From assembly GCA_049969495.1 (NCBI GenBank), contig JBMFOT010000056.1, forward strand, positions 1 through 22,548: a stretch of 22,548 bases of DNA. Reading direction: 5' to 3'. Shown here piece after piece: positions 1 to 7,247 of the stretch. The notes beneath the pieces were generated by a model that worked only from the letters and a program-made list of their open reading frames with translations, did no database searches and was not told where the DNA came from. A program made the position numbers and the translations under genes. Every line of letters begins with the position of its first letter. Positions within the stretch are counted from its first letter, which is position 1. This DNA comes from HRBIN16 sp049969495 (GTDB lineage Bacteria > Armatimonadota > HRBIN16).

Positions 1-1
1 G

Positions 2-523
2 GTGCGCATCTACACCGTGCACGGCGCAAAAGGACTGCAGTTTCCGGTGGTATATCTACCCGATGTTGCCCGCCCGATTCATCGTCGCCCCTCGCCGAAA
101 CTGCTTTCATGCCTGCCCGCGCAGAGGTTCATTGCACAGGGGTTCGCTCGGCAGACCAACGAATCCCCCCTGACCCAGGCCGCGGCAGTGTGGCTGCGCC
201 AGCGCGAGTGGGAGGAGGAACTGCGCGTGTGGTACGTGGCAATGACGCGGGCTATAGAGCATCTCGTCTTCGTTGCGCCCGATGGGGCAAACGGATTCTG
301 GTGGAACCTGTTTCTGGACGCCTTGCAGTTGCCCCATTCCTTCTCACAGCAGGGCGTGATGCAGATAGCCGACAACGGTGAGGTGCTGGTGCAGGTGAAC
401 CAGGAGATTGGCTACGAATCCACCGCCGAGATGGAAGCGGAACGGTTCGAGCAGCTGGTGCAGTGGTTGCAGGGAAGTGCTGAGTGTGGTGTGGAAGATT
501 TAGTTCGATGGCTGAGCAGCTGA
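2..523 (+). CDS. UvrD/AddA-like superfamily 1 DNA helicase, C-terminal part (5' truncated by window edge)
   Basis: This is the last 173 residues of an SF1A helicase whose start lies upstream of the window, so the first codon here is not its start. Seen: a helicase motif V-like segment VHGAKGLQFPVVYLPD (about residues 6-21) and a motif VI segment EELRVWYVAMTRAIEHLVF (about 72-90) carrying the arginine finger in the 'YVAMTRA' context. These are the two final conserved motifs of UvrD/PcrA/AddA/RecB helicases, which unwind DNA with ATP during repair and recombination. Only about 85 residues follow motif VI, and no PD-(D/E)XK nuclease domain of the AddA/RecB type (usually some 200 or more residues) is visible. 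The protein is therefore a nuclease-less UvrD-type helicase or a shortened AddA. Which of these it is cannot be decided without the N-terminus. The gene ends in TGA, with an RHS remnant on the opposite strand just downstream. Confidence 0.85.
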   Translation: MRIYTVHGAKGLQFPVVYLPDVARPIHRRPSPKLLSCLPAQRFIAQGFARQTNESPLTQAAAVWLRQREWEEELRVWYVAMTRAIEHLVFVAPDGANGFWWNLFLDALQLPHSFSQQGVMQIADNGEVLVQVNQEIGYESTAEMEAERFEQLVQWLQGSAECGVEDLVRWLSS

Positions 524-550
524 GGCCTCATCTGTTTGTTGCCGGGCGGT

Positions 551-733
551 TCACGCCTCCCTTACGCCTATCGGGTCTCCGGTGAGAAACCTCCCCGTCG
601 CAGGGTCAAGGTAACGATGGGTCAGGAAGAGTATACCTGTTTCTTTATCCGTGTGGTAGCACCACTGACCTGTGTAGCCGTAGAGATGAGGAGCCGATGA
701 CAGCCAAGCTAGTCGCGCAAGTAATCCCCACCT
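551..733 (-). pseudogene. RHS repeat-associated core domain remnant
   Basis: Reading the minus strand through the apparently empty 524-733 interval gives about 60 codons without a stop. They contain the hallmark RHS core signature: YGYTGQWCYHTDKETG followed by ILFLTHRYLDPATGRFLTGD, then PIG. Intact RHS proteins continue with a Gly/Asn-Tyr-rich run and a variable toxin tip. Here the frame stops four residues after DPIG (stop complement at 551-553), and it is closed upstream by the stop codon of the DUF5615 gene. No start codon or ribosome site is visible. I infer a decayed fragment of an RHS/YD-repeat polymorphic-toxin gene, left after deletion or rearrangement. It fills most of the gap between the helicase and the toxin-antitoxin pair. 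Confidence 0.75.
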
Positions 734-1087
734 CTACCAATGAACAACCAGCCGCTCGCGCGTCAACTCCACAAAATCGTGATTCTCCAGCGCCGATGCC
801 AAACTCTCAAGGTGGCCGGCAAACAGCGAAAGTAGCGTATCGTTACTGATATTGCCCGTACTAACTAGCAGCAGTTTATAGGCTCCGGTCTCCAGCACGA
901 TATGAGGGATAAAGCCCCTATCTTTGGTTATCAACACAGCGCGTTCCCGTCGCGAGATCTCCTCAATCACCTCATCCGAAGTGCGGTTACCCTCTGGCAG
1001 ATCTAGAGTGTGTGTCGCGTCGTGCCCTGCCTGTTCTAAGAAGGATGCCAACCTTCTTGGTAACTGCGCGTCCACCAAGAACTTCAT
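734..1087 (-). CDS. DUF5615 family PIN-like protein, putative toxin of a DUF433/DUF5615 pair
   Basis: 117 residues. The start is ATG at 1085-1087, which overlaps the upstream DUF433 stop by four bases (ATGA). A longer frame reaching 1147 would run through most of the partner gene and is rejected. Seen: N-terminal MKFLVDAQLPRRLASFLEQAGHD, with the early aspartate of PIN-like folds, then RRERAVLITKDRGF with a second acidic cluster (TKDRGF). This is the pattern of the DUF5615 (Mut7-C-like PIN) family. The family is assumed to be metal-dependent RNases acting as toxins and is regularly encoded directly after a DUF433 protein, as here. The toxin role is inferred from family and neighbourhood. The RNA target is unknown. 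Confidence 0.8.
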   Translation of the reverse strand: MKFLVDAQLPRRLASFLEQAGHDATHTLDLPEGNRTSDEVIEEISRRERAVLITKDRGFIPHIVLETGAYKLLLVSTGNISNDTLLSLFAGHLESLASALENHDFVELTRERLVVHW

Positions 1088-1326
1088 ATTTCTACCAACT
1101 CCTGCAGTTGCTCCGTGCGCACCATTCGTGCCGCATACTGCAGGCACGCCAGCAGGTCCTCGCGCTCCAGGTCGGGGTAGTCCTCCAGTATCTGCTCAAA
1201 GGTCATTCCAGAAGCCATCAGCTCCAGAATAGTCTCTACTGGATAACGTAGCCCTCGAATAACCGGCTTCCCGTGACAGATTCGCGGGTCAACCACGATG
1301 CGCTCTCGCCATGCAGTAGTGCTCAT
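1084..1326 (-). CDS. DUF433 domain protein, putative antitoxin
   Basis: 80 residues starting at ATG 1324-1326, preceded on the minus strand by a strong GGAGGAAG ribosome site (about 1331-1338). The sequence matches the compact DUF433 pattern: RIVVDPRICHGKPVIRGLRYPVETILELMASG, then a segment in which the helix 'FEQILEDYPDLEREDLLACLQYA' can be recognised (shown in pieces: FEQILEDYPDL, EREDLLACLQYA). DUF433 proteins have a winged-helix-like DNA-binding fold and are the usual upstream partner of DUF5615 PIN-like proteins. The four-base overlap with the next gene implies translational coupling and a type II toxin-antitoxin operon with antitoxin first. A TATGATATATT stretch about 30-40 bases upstream could hold the -10 element. 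I see no good -35. Confidence 0.8.
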   Translation of the reverse strand: MSTTAWRERIVVDPRICHGKPVIRGLRYPVETILELMASGMTFEQILEDYPDLEREDLLACLQYAARMVRTEQLQELVEI

Positions 1327-1475
1327 CTACTTCCTCCGAATATTTCATCGCGTCCCAGAATATATCATACCTCAGCCAGCGCTGTGGGACACCTCATGAG
1401 ACGAGAAACCTCGTTGCAGGGAGGTGAAACCGCCATCGCGAACATCCAAACAAACTACTGGGGAGAGCGTTGCGT

Positions 1476-2894
1476 ATGCCCAAAAGGTTGACCACGTGCC
1501 TGCTGTGGCTCTGGCTGATAGCCCTGCCCGTCTTCGCCGACCTCAAAACCGATATCGACAAACTGCTCCAGAACCCCGCGCTGGCGCACAGCATCACCGG
1601 CATGCTGGTGGTTTCGTTGAAGGACGGCAGGACGCTGTATGAGCAGAACGCCGACCTGATGCTTATCCCCGCTTCCAACCAGAAGCTGCTGACCTCTGCG
1701 ACGGCGCTGCATCGGCTAGGTGCCGATTTCCGTTTCACCACGCGCCTATGGGTGACCGGCGAAGTCGACTCACAGGGCGTGCTACATGGTGATCTCATTC
1801 TGCAAGGCAGCGGTGATCCCACTCTCTTGCTGAAAGACCTCGAGGCAATGGCAGAAGCGGTGGAGAAAGCGGGCATCCGTCGGGTCGAAGGGTATCTACT
1901 GTATGACGAAAGCCTGTTTGACGGCATCCGACGCGGTTGGGATTGGGCATGGGACGACGAGCCGTATTACTATTCTCCCTGTCTGAGCGCGATCTGTGTG
2001 GAGCGTAACGCGGTGACCGTTTTCGTCTCGCCGGGGGAGAAGGTGGGCGACACGCCGCGTATCCGCCTGTTCCCGCCAACCGATTATCTGCTTGTGCGCA
2101 ACGAGGCGACCACCTCTCCCGCAGGCACGCCGTCGACAATCACCATCACGCGCGAGCACGCACGCAATATCGCCATCGTGCGCGGACAGATACCGCAGGA
2201 CGCCCGCCCCGACTCGGCGAGGCAGGCTCTGTCGATAGAGGAGCCTCCACGCTATGCGATGTGGCTGTTGCGCGAGGCGATGGAAAAACGGGGCATTACC
2301 ACCCGCTACCGTACCTCCCTGCCCGACCGTGTGCCGGAAGGGGCGCGTCTGCTCTATACCCATACCTCACCTCCACTGGGCGAGATACTGCCTCTACTGA
2401 ACAAGCCGAGCGATAATCTCATCGCTGAGTGTCTGATGCGCACGCTGGGAGCAGTGGTCTATCGCGAGGGAAGCGCAGCGGCAGGCGAGCGCGTGATGCT
2501 GGAGTTCCTGAAAGGGGCGGGCTTAGACCTCTCCGCGTTGAATATTGTAGACGGCTCCGGCTTGTCGCGGCGCAATCAGGTCTCAGCACGCAATCTGGTC
2601 ACTCTGCTGCGCTACATGGCGTCGCATCCGCAGGCAAAGGTGTTCCGTGACTCCCTGCCGATAGCGGGTGTGGACGGCACTCTGCGGGGGCGCATGGTGA
2701 ACACCCCTGCCCAGGGCAAAGTACACGCCAAGACGGGCAGCCTGGGCAGGGTCAGCACGCTGTCGGGCTATCTGACCACCCAAGCGGGCGAGGAGCTGGT
2801 GTTTGCTATTCTGATGAACAACTACAACGGCTCGGCGGCGGTCGCTCGCTCTGTGCAGGATGCGATACTGAACAGGCTGGTGCAGGGGGAATAA
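1476..2894 (+). CDS. dacB: D-alanyl-D-alanine carboxypeptidase/endopeptidase, PBP4 (peptidase S13)
   Basis: 472 residues from ATG 1476. TTG at 1470 is in frame but leaves too little space after the GGGAGA site at 1461-1466. Residues 1-21 form a signal peptide: basic MPKR, hydrophobic core LLWLWLIALPVF, then A. The three penicilloyl-serine-transferase motifs are all present: S67-N-Q-K70 (catalytic serine and lysine), S312-D-N314 and K419-T-G421. Length and spacing fit class C PBPs (S13), which contain a large insertion between the first two motifs. Such enzymes act in the periplasm, trimming pentapeptides and cutting peptide cross-links in peptidoglycan. The gene stands alone: 149 bases separate it from the DUF433 start upstream, and thyX follows 151 bases downstream. 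Nothing suggests loss of activity. Confidence 0.93.
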   Translation: MPKRLTTCLLWLWLIALPVFADLKTDIDKLLQNPALAHSITGMLVVSLKDGRTLYEQNADLMLIPASNQKLLTSATALHRLGADFRFTTRLWVTGEVDSQGVLHGDLILQGSGDPTLLLKDLEAMAEAVEKAGIRRVEGYLLYDESLFDGIRRGWDWAWDDEPYYYSPCLSAICVERNAVTVFVSPGEKVGDTPRIRLFPPTDYLLVRNEATTSPAGTPSTITITREHARNIAIVRGQIPQDARPDSARQALSIEEPPRYAMWLLREAMEKRGITTRYRTSLPDRVPEGARLLYTHTSPPLGEILPLLNKPSDNLIAECLMRTLGAVVYREGSAAAGERVMLEFLKGAGLDLSALNIVDGSGLSRRNQVSARNLVTLLRYMASHPQAKVFRDSLPIAGVDGTLRGRMVNTPAQGKVHAKTGSLGRVSTLSGYLTTQAGEELVFAILMNNYNGSAAVARSVQDAILNRLVQGE

Positions 2895-2926
2895 CGGGCG
2901 GGGTATACTACTGCTGGGGGAGAAAC

Positions 2927-3064
2927 ATGAACGAAGCAGTCCTGCGGCGTGCTCAGCGAATCATCACGGAAATGGCAGCGAACTTGTCCTGCACAAACTA
3001 CGCCAGCAGGGGTTTTAACCATAGATTGCACCAAAGGGGTTTATCATGTCGGAGATGCAAGTGA
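2927..3064 (+). CDS. possible small ORF ahead of thyX (45 residues)
   Basis: An ATG at 2927 follows a clean GGGGGAG ribosome-like site (2916-2922). It opens 45 codons (beginning MNEAVLRRAQRIITEMAANL) ending at a TGA inside the thyX start region, a 19-base out-of-frame overlap. The first half is helix-like and the second half is Cys/Arg-rich (LSCRRCK). I do not recognise it. It could be a leader peptide, a small protein, or chance. A TATACT hexamer at 2904-2909 may be the -10 element for this ORF and thyX, but no convincing -35 is visible. Confidence 0.22.
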   Translation: MNEAVLRRAQRIITEMAANLSCTNYASRGFNHRLHQRGLSCRRCK

Positions 3065-3876
3065 AGCTTCTGTTCCCGACGAAGGAGATAGCGGAGCAAT
3101 ACTACCGCCAGCTAGTCTACCTCGCCTGTCGCACCTGTTACAGCGAGATGAAACCGGAAGAGATTTGGGGGCGCATTCAGAACGGCAAGGTGCGCGACGA
3201 GAAGATGGAGGAGCTCATCGCGAAGGTGGTGGCGAGTGGTCATCACTCCACGATTGAACATATCTGGTTCGCCTTCTCCATTTCGGGCGTGAGCCGAACG
3301 CTTTCTCATCAGCTGGTTCGACATCGTATCGGCATCGCGTTTGACCAGCAATCGCAGCGTTACGTGCAGTTTAAAAACACGGCGGACATCTTCGTGGAGC
3401 CCGAGAGTATCTCGCAGAACCCCGAGGCGCACGCTGTGTTCGAGGAGTTGCGGGCGAAGAGCGCGGAGGCATATCAGAAGCTGGTGGAGCTAGGTATCCC
3501 TGCAGAGGACGCTCGCTTCATCTTCCCGCAGGCGGTGACCACCAACCTCATCATGACGGTCAATCTTCGCGAGCTGATACACATCTGCGGGCTGCGCCTC
3601 TGCACGCTGGCTCAATGGGAGATACGCCGTCTCTTTAAGAAGGTGCGCAAGGAGGTGATGGCGGTCAGCCCCTTCTTCGGCAGGATGCTGGTTCCGCACT
3701 GCGTGCACGAGGGCTTCTGCAACGAGTTAAACAATCAGGACGGGCACTGTCGGATACGACCACCTCTGACGAAGGCGATAGAAGTTTACGAGAAGTGGAG
3801 AAGAGGAGAGCTGGTGGAGAGGGTAGAAACGACTACTGCGATGAGACAAGGGGAGGAAGTTGACGACGGCGGGTAG
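3046..3876 (+). CDS. thyX: flavin-dependent thymidylate synthase ThyX
   Basis: 276 residues; ATG 3046 follows AAAGGGG. ThyX makes dTMP from dUMP using methylenetetrahydrofolate, with FAD and NAD(P)H as reductant, and forms a homotetramer. Seen: the HHSTIEH block (66-72), SHQLVRHRIGIAFDQQSQRY (about 87-106) with the ThyX signature arginines R92-H93-R94 and S103, and LRELIHICGLRLCTLAQWEIR (about 182-202), which supplies flavin- and dUMP-binding residues. The signature has eight residues between RHR and the serine, one more than the textbook RHR-X7-S form. A C-terminal Cys/His-bearing tail (HCVHEGFC...GHC) is also present. The last 25 residues are acidic and low in conservation. No thyA is seen in this window. 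Confidence 0.95.
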   Translation: MSEMQVKLLFPTKEIAEQYYRQLVYLACRTCYSEMKPEEIWGRIQNGKVRDEKMEELIAKVVASGHHSTIEHIWFAFSISGVSRTLSHQLVRHRIGIAFDQQSQRYVQFKNTADIFVEPESISQNPEAHAVFEELRAKSAEAYQKLVELGIPAEDARFIFPQAVTTNLIMTVNLRELIHICGLRLCTLAQWEIRRLFKKVRKEVMAVSPFFGRMLVPHCVHEGFCNELNNQDGHCRIRPPLTKAIEVYEKWRRGELVERVETTTAMRQGEEVDDGG

Positions 3877-3928
3877 CGTTGACCGTCAGAGGTCGTGCCT
3901 CAGACAAGGTGTTTGGAGGGTATCTGCC

Positions 3929-4153
3929 ATGCCGATTCAGACTGCCGAAGAGATATATAAGCAAGTGATACAGGGGCTCCCCCTGTCGGAGCGCCTCAAA
4001 CTGGCGACGATGATCCTGCAAGGCATCCCTGAGCGAGCGGTGGTGGATTACAGCGAAGAGTGGACAGAAGAGGATCTGCGCGACTTTAGTGCCTCTTCGC
4101 GAAGATATATCCTATCTCAGGTGCAAGAGAACGGCGATGCTGCGACCGGGTGA
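3929..4153 (+). CDS. small antitoxin-like protein paired with MazF-like toxin
   Basis: 74 residues. I choose ATG 3929, which is preceded by TTGGAGGG (3914-3920), over an upstream in-frame start at 3860 that would overlap thyX. The N-terminus TAEEIYKQVIQGLPLSERLKLATMIL resembles short antitoxins with a helical oligomerisation segment (DUF2281-like or 'addiction module component' proteins). The C-terminal half is acidic (EEWTEEDLRDF), as expected of a toxin-neutralising tail. It overlaps the following MazF-like gene by 17 bases in another frame, indicating translational coupling. The antitoxin role rests mainly on this arrangement. I cannot assign a DNA-binding fold with confidence. Confidence 0.6.
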   Translation: MPIQTAEEIYKQVIQGLPLSERLKLATMILQGIPERAVVDYSEEWTEEDLRDFSASSRRYILSQVQENGDAATG

Positions 4154-4466
4154 TGTGGTTCTTGTAGATTTCGCAGGAGCAACAGGCATCAAACGCCGTC
4201 CAGCAGTGGTCATCTCTAGCGAAACCTATCATACCCATCGTCCTGATGTCATCGTTGGGGTGCTGACCACCCGTGTCTCTTCGGCAACTTCGCCCACCGA
4301 CCATGTGCTAGAAGACTGGGAAGAAGCGGGGCTACATGCTCCCTCAGCATTCCGAGCATATCTGGGCACCGTAGCCGCGGAGGATGTGAAGACCGTAGGC
4401 AGACTCTCGCAGCGCGACTGGAAGGAGGTACAAAAGCGCCTGCAGATCGCGTTATCACTAGATTAG
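4137..4466 (+). CDS. MazF/PemK family endoribonuclease toxin
   Basis: 109 residues from ATG 4137 (an ATG at 4089 is in frame but lies deep in the antitoxin gene). The N-terminus LRPGDVVLVDFAGATGIKRRPAVVIS is the PemK/MazF signature: the RPGDVVLVDF beta strand, the basic KRRPAVVIS loop with the catalytic arginine, then the strand region GVLTTRVSS. MazF enzymes cut mRNA at short sequence motifs and dimerise on an SH3-like barrel. Its place immediately after, and overlapping, a short acidic protein supports a type II toxin-antitoxin module. The cleavage motif cannot be predicted from sequence. Confidence 0.85.
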   Translation: MLRPGDVVLVDFAGATGIKRRPAVVISSETYHTHRPDVIVGVLTTRVSSATSPTDHVLEDWEEAGLHAPSAFRAYLGTVAAEDVKTVGRLSQRDWKEVQKRLQIALSLD

Positions 4467-4502
4467 GGCTGACAAGAGAACGTACCAGAAACAACGCCAA
4501 AA

Positions 4503-5690
4503 GTGAAGATGAATCATGCCATCCACTTCGCCGATAGCCGGAACATGATGGAGCTGCCTGAGGGGAGCATCCATCTCGTCATCACCTCACCGCCTTACTG
4601 GCACATCAAGGACTACGGCTGCGAGGGGCAAATCGGCTACGGGCAAAGCCTGCATGAATACCTGATAGACATCTCCCGCGTGTGGCGCGAGTGTTATCGC
4701 GTGTTACAACCCGGACGGAGGCTGTGCATCAACATCGGTGACCAGTTTGCGCGGAGCGTGGTATACGGTCGGTATAAGGTCGTCCCCCTGCACGCCGAGG
4801 TCATCGCGCAGTGCGAGACTATCGGTTTCGACTATATGGGCGCGATTATCTGGCAGAAGAAGACCACTTTGAACACCACCGGTGGCGCGGTGGTCATGGG
4901 TTCCTTTCCCTATCCACCCAACGGCATTGTGGAGCTGGATTACGAGTTCATTCTGTTGTTCAGGAAACCGGGCAAATCGCACCCTGCACCCTCAGAGCTC
5001 AAGCGAGCGTCCGCATTGAGCCGGGATGAGTGGAAAGAGTATTTCAGGGGTCACTGGAGTTTTGGCGGAGCGCGACAGGTAGGGCACGAGGCGATGTTCC
5101 CCGAAGAGTTGCCGAGGCGGTTGATACGGATGTTCTCCTTTGTGGGCGAGACGGTACTGGATCCCTTTCTGGGCAGCGGCACCACTGCGAAGGTGGCGAT
5201 AGAGCTGGGTCGGCAGGCGGTAGGCTATGAGATTCGGCGCGAGTTCGAGCCGCTTATTCGCGAGAAGCTGGGCACGATTGGGCAGGCATCTTTCGAAGTG
5301 CCCATCCTTTTCGTCCATCGACAACAGCCCTTGCCTCCCGTCGATCCGCCTGCGGGATACCTTCCTCGTGTTCAGGATGCCCGTCCCCACGCCCGCTTCG
5401 AGCGACGGAGTGAACCCACCGTAAGGGTCACCGCCGTGATAGACGAGCACACCTTGCAGATAGAGAACGGCAGGCTGGTGCGTCTGTCAGGCGTGGTGGT
5501 TCCACCAGAACGTCGCGACGAAGCGATCGAGTATCTTCGGCGCTACTTGCAGGGCAAGCGAGTTGTCATTAAGAGCGACGCGGGATCGTGGGAGGACGAG
5601 CGGGTGGTCGATGCGTATGTTTACCTGAGTAACCGCCTGTTCGTCAACCGCAAGATGATCGAGATGGGCTTGGCACAGCCTGAAAGGTAA
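4503..5690 (+). CDS. beta-class DNA methyltransferase (SPPYW motif) fused to an SNase-like C-terminal domain
   Basis: 395 residues from GTG 4503 (ATG 4509 is an equally possible start; no strong ribosome site favours either). Residues 1-255 are a DNA methyltransferase of permuted order: catalytic motif IV TSPPYW (28-33) precedes the AdoMet-binding motif I DPFLGSGTT (220-228), i.e. class beta. SPPY/W is typical of N4-cytosine and some N6-adenine enzymes. No restriction endonuclease gene is adjacent, so it looks like an orphan modification enzyme. Residues about 306-392 resemble a staphylococcal-nuclease (OB) domain: VTAVIDEHTLQIENG, LVRLSGVVVPPE, LQGKRVVIK, DAYVYLSNRLFVNRKMIE. Of the nuclease catalytic set, the first arginine and the PE glutamate seem kept, but the metal-binding aspartates (IDGDT, VDTPE positions) read H and V. 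The domain is probably non-catalytic. Confidence 0.85.
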   Translation: MKMNHAIHFADSRNMMELPEGSIHLVITSPPYWHIKDYGCEGQIGYGQSLHEYLIDISRVWRECYRVLQPGRRLCINIGDQFARSVVYGRYKVVPLHAEVIAQCETIGFDYMGAIIWQKKTTLNTTGGAVVMGSFPYPPNGIVELDYEFILLFRKPGKSHPAPSELKRASALSRDEWKEYFRGHWSFGGARQVGHEAMFPEELPRRLIRMFSFVGETVLDPFLGSGTTAKVAIELGRQAVGYEIRREFEPLIREKLGTIGQASFEVPILFVHRQQPLPPVDPPAGYLPRVQDARPHARFERRSEPTVRVTAVIDEHTLQIENGRLVRLSGVVVPPERRDEAIEYLRRYLQGKRVVIKSDAGSWEDERVVDAYVYLSNRLFVNRKMIEMGLAQPER

Positions 5691-5694
5691 AGCC

Positions 5695-6963
5695 ATGCGA
5701 ACCCCGAGAGGGTGCAAAATCGGCTGTTTGACCGCTTTACTGATAGCGGTTATTGTCATCGTATTGGCGATATGGTGGTGGACCGCACCTATCGATATCC
5801 CGCGCCCTCAACGACCACCTGAACCTGCGGACAACCCCTATGATGTGTATCGTTCCCTCGCCGCGTATACCGCTCAGATTTTCCGAACCGACCCGATGCT
5901 GTCCCTCGCCGAGCGCGAACTGTTTCCCTCACGCCAAACGGTATCGCTCCACCGCCCGGAGCTTGCACGCTACCTGTTGCAGCAGATGCAGCCGGTGCGT
6001 CTGGAGTACCGCCGCCACCTGCACAAGCCGTGCGCTGTGATTATGGAATACACGCCGGCATGGCAGTTCCCCGAGCTGGCAGAGTTTCGCCGATGGGCGA
6101 ATATCGAGGCATTGGATATGGTAATGGCAGCCCAGGAAGGCGATTACTCGCGGGTGGTGGACGATTATCGTACCACGCTGCTGCTCGCCGAACAGGTTCG
6201 CACTCAAGGTCTGTTGATACACTACGTTACCAGCTCATCCATGCAAGCGGTGGTCAACAGGCAGATGGCCGAACTGCTATCTAGATTACCCGCTCGACAG
6301 TGTGAGCAACTGGTACAAGTGATACGAGAGTGGGAAAAGAAGCGCGTTCCGCTCGCGCAGATGGTGCGTGTGGAACGCGAGTCGCTGTTGGCGCTACTCC
6401 ATGATTTATATGCGGGGGGTTACGATGCCCTGCGAACACTTTCTGGCAGTCGCTCCCTTGCCCGATGGAATCCCAGATGGCTGAACCTGCGTCGTGCTGC
6501 CCGGGAGGTAGATACATACCTTCGCCGTGTAGAAACGGAGACCTCCAAACCCCTCAACCAGTGGCAGTATGTTGAAGAACCACAGCATCCCGTCACCAAG
6601 ATGTTGTTACCGGCGTTCGAACCGTTGATGCACACTACAGGGTATGTGGTGTGTCGCATCCGCTTGCTTGGCTGTGCTGCCGCTGTGCGTGCCTATCGGC
6701 TCAGGCACGGTGTCTATCCAACTACGCTGGACGAAGCCGGCGCAGCCGACCTGAACAAAGATCCGTTCACGGGGGGAACTTTTGTGTATCGCCCCGCCCA
6801 ACAGGGCTTTCTGCTTTACAGCATGGGTGAGGACGGTGTGGATGATGGGGGCAAGCGTACAGCGGAGCGATGGAGAAGCCAGGGAGATGTCGCATTGTTC
6901 CCGTTCGACGCCCGTCAAACGGGCGATCCTACCAAGCTGGGAGAACCTGTATGGCTGCGCTAG
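5695..6963 (+). CDS. membrane-anchored hypothetical protein with C-terminal DPF...YSxGxDGxDDGG motif
   Basis: 422 residues; ATG 5695 lies five bases after the methyltransferase stop, with an AAAGG site inside the preceding gene's end. A short basic N-terminus (MRTPRGCK) leads into one hydrophobic helix (about 11-29) and a Pro-rich linker (RPQRPPEP), so the bulk is predicted outside the cytoplasm. The middle is helical, with no enzyme motif I recognise. The C-terminus carries DPFTGGTFVYRP and LLYSMGEDGVDDGG, a signature I associate with Planctomycetes/Armatimonadota-type proteins and reminiscent of the calcium-site region of GspG-like pseudopilins. Function is unknown. Coupling to the methyltransferase may be only positional. 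Confidence 0.75.
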   Translation: MRTPRGCKIGCLTALLIAVIVIVLAIWWWTAPIDIPRPQRPPEPADNPYDVYRSLAAYTAQIFRTDPMLSLAERELFPSRQTVSLHRPELARYLLQQMQPVRLEYRRHLHKPCAVIMEYTPAWQFPELAEFRRWANIEALDMVMAAQEGDYSRVVDDYRTTLLLAEQVRTQGLLIHYVTSSSMQAVVNRQMAELLSRLPARQCEQLVQVIREWEKKRVPLAQMVRVERESLLALLHDLYAGGYDALRTLSGSRSLARWNPRWLNLRRAAREVDTYLRRVETETSKPLNQWQYVEEPQHPVTKMLLPAFEPLMHTTGYVVCRIRLLGCAAAVRAYRLRHGVYPTTLDEAGAADLNKDPFTGGTFVYRPAQQGFLLYSMGEDGVDDGGKRTAERWRSQGDVALFPFDARQTGDPTKLGEPVWLR

Positions 6964-6982
6964 ATTATTTGTTCGTTCGCTC

Positions 6983-7011
6983 TTGCAAAATATATGATAT
7001 TGTGATATAGT
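6983..7011 (+). promoter_or_regulatory. sigma70-type promoter of the hox operon
   Basis: TTGCAA (6983-6988) and TATAGT (7006-7011) are separated by exactly 17 bases, in an A/T-rich island just after the preceding stop codon. Transcription would start near 7018, giving a leader of about 230 nt before hoxE. It is the best-matched promoter in the window. Confidence 0.7.
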
Positions 7012-7017
7012 AAAAAC

Positions 7018-7247
7018 TGATGAATATAGTATATCTAAAAAATAAAAAAAGGCACCATCGTGCTCTCTCGTTGAGTACGAGAAAACAGGGAGTTGCTCCA
7101 AAAGCTCTGGCAAAGGGGAAACCTACGGCACGAAAACCGTTGCACATAGATGTGTCTAAAAAGATGGGGGATTTTTTCCCCGAGCTCGCCGTGTTTTCCC
7201 CTTTGCCTCTGAACGGAATCATTACAGCAAACGGAGGAAGCAGCAAG
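7018..7247 (+). ncRNA. long structured 5' leader of the hox operon, no known class recognised
   Basis: No gene is credible here. The frame is open from 7020, but the codons before the ribosome site at 7233-7239 look non-coding (Lys/Arg/Pro-rich, and absent from NuoE/HoxE proteins). Local hairpins seen in order: GCAC/GTGC (7052-7063), TCTCGT/ACGAGA (7066-7082), GGAG/CTCC (7089-7099), a possible three-way junction closed by GCA (7110-7112)/TGC (7141-7143) holding AGG/CCT and ACGG/CCGT stems, CACAT/ATGTG (7143-7154), and GGGGGA-TTTT-TTCCCC (7166-7181). The density of stems separated by A-runs suggests a regulatory leader. I tried to match fluoride, cobalamin, c-di-GMP, NiCo and SAM classes from memory without success. 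Confidence 0.4.

Noticed and set aside
1273..1491. Plus-strand ORF of 72 codons before dacB
   Set aside because: Mostly antisense to the DUF433 start and spacer, no ribosome site, low-complexity composition.
7089..7154. Resemblance of the hox leader to c-di-GMP-I or cobalamin riboswitch cores (GGCAAA, GGGGAAACC, CCGTTGCAC words)
   Set aside because: The words are present but not in the order, spacing or pairing those classes need; kept only as an unclassified leader.
7020..7247. Upstream in-frame start giving a 240-residue HoxE
   Set aside because: The start falls at the predicted transcription start, has no ribosome site, and the added residues are unlike any NuoE/HoxE; GGAGGAAG precedes ATG 7248.
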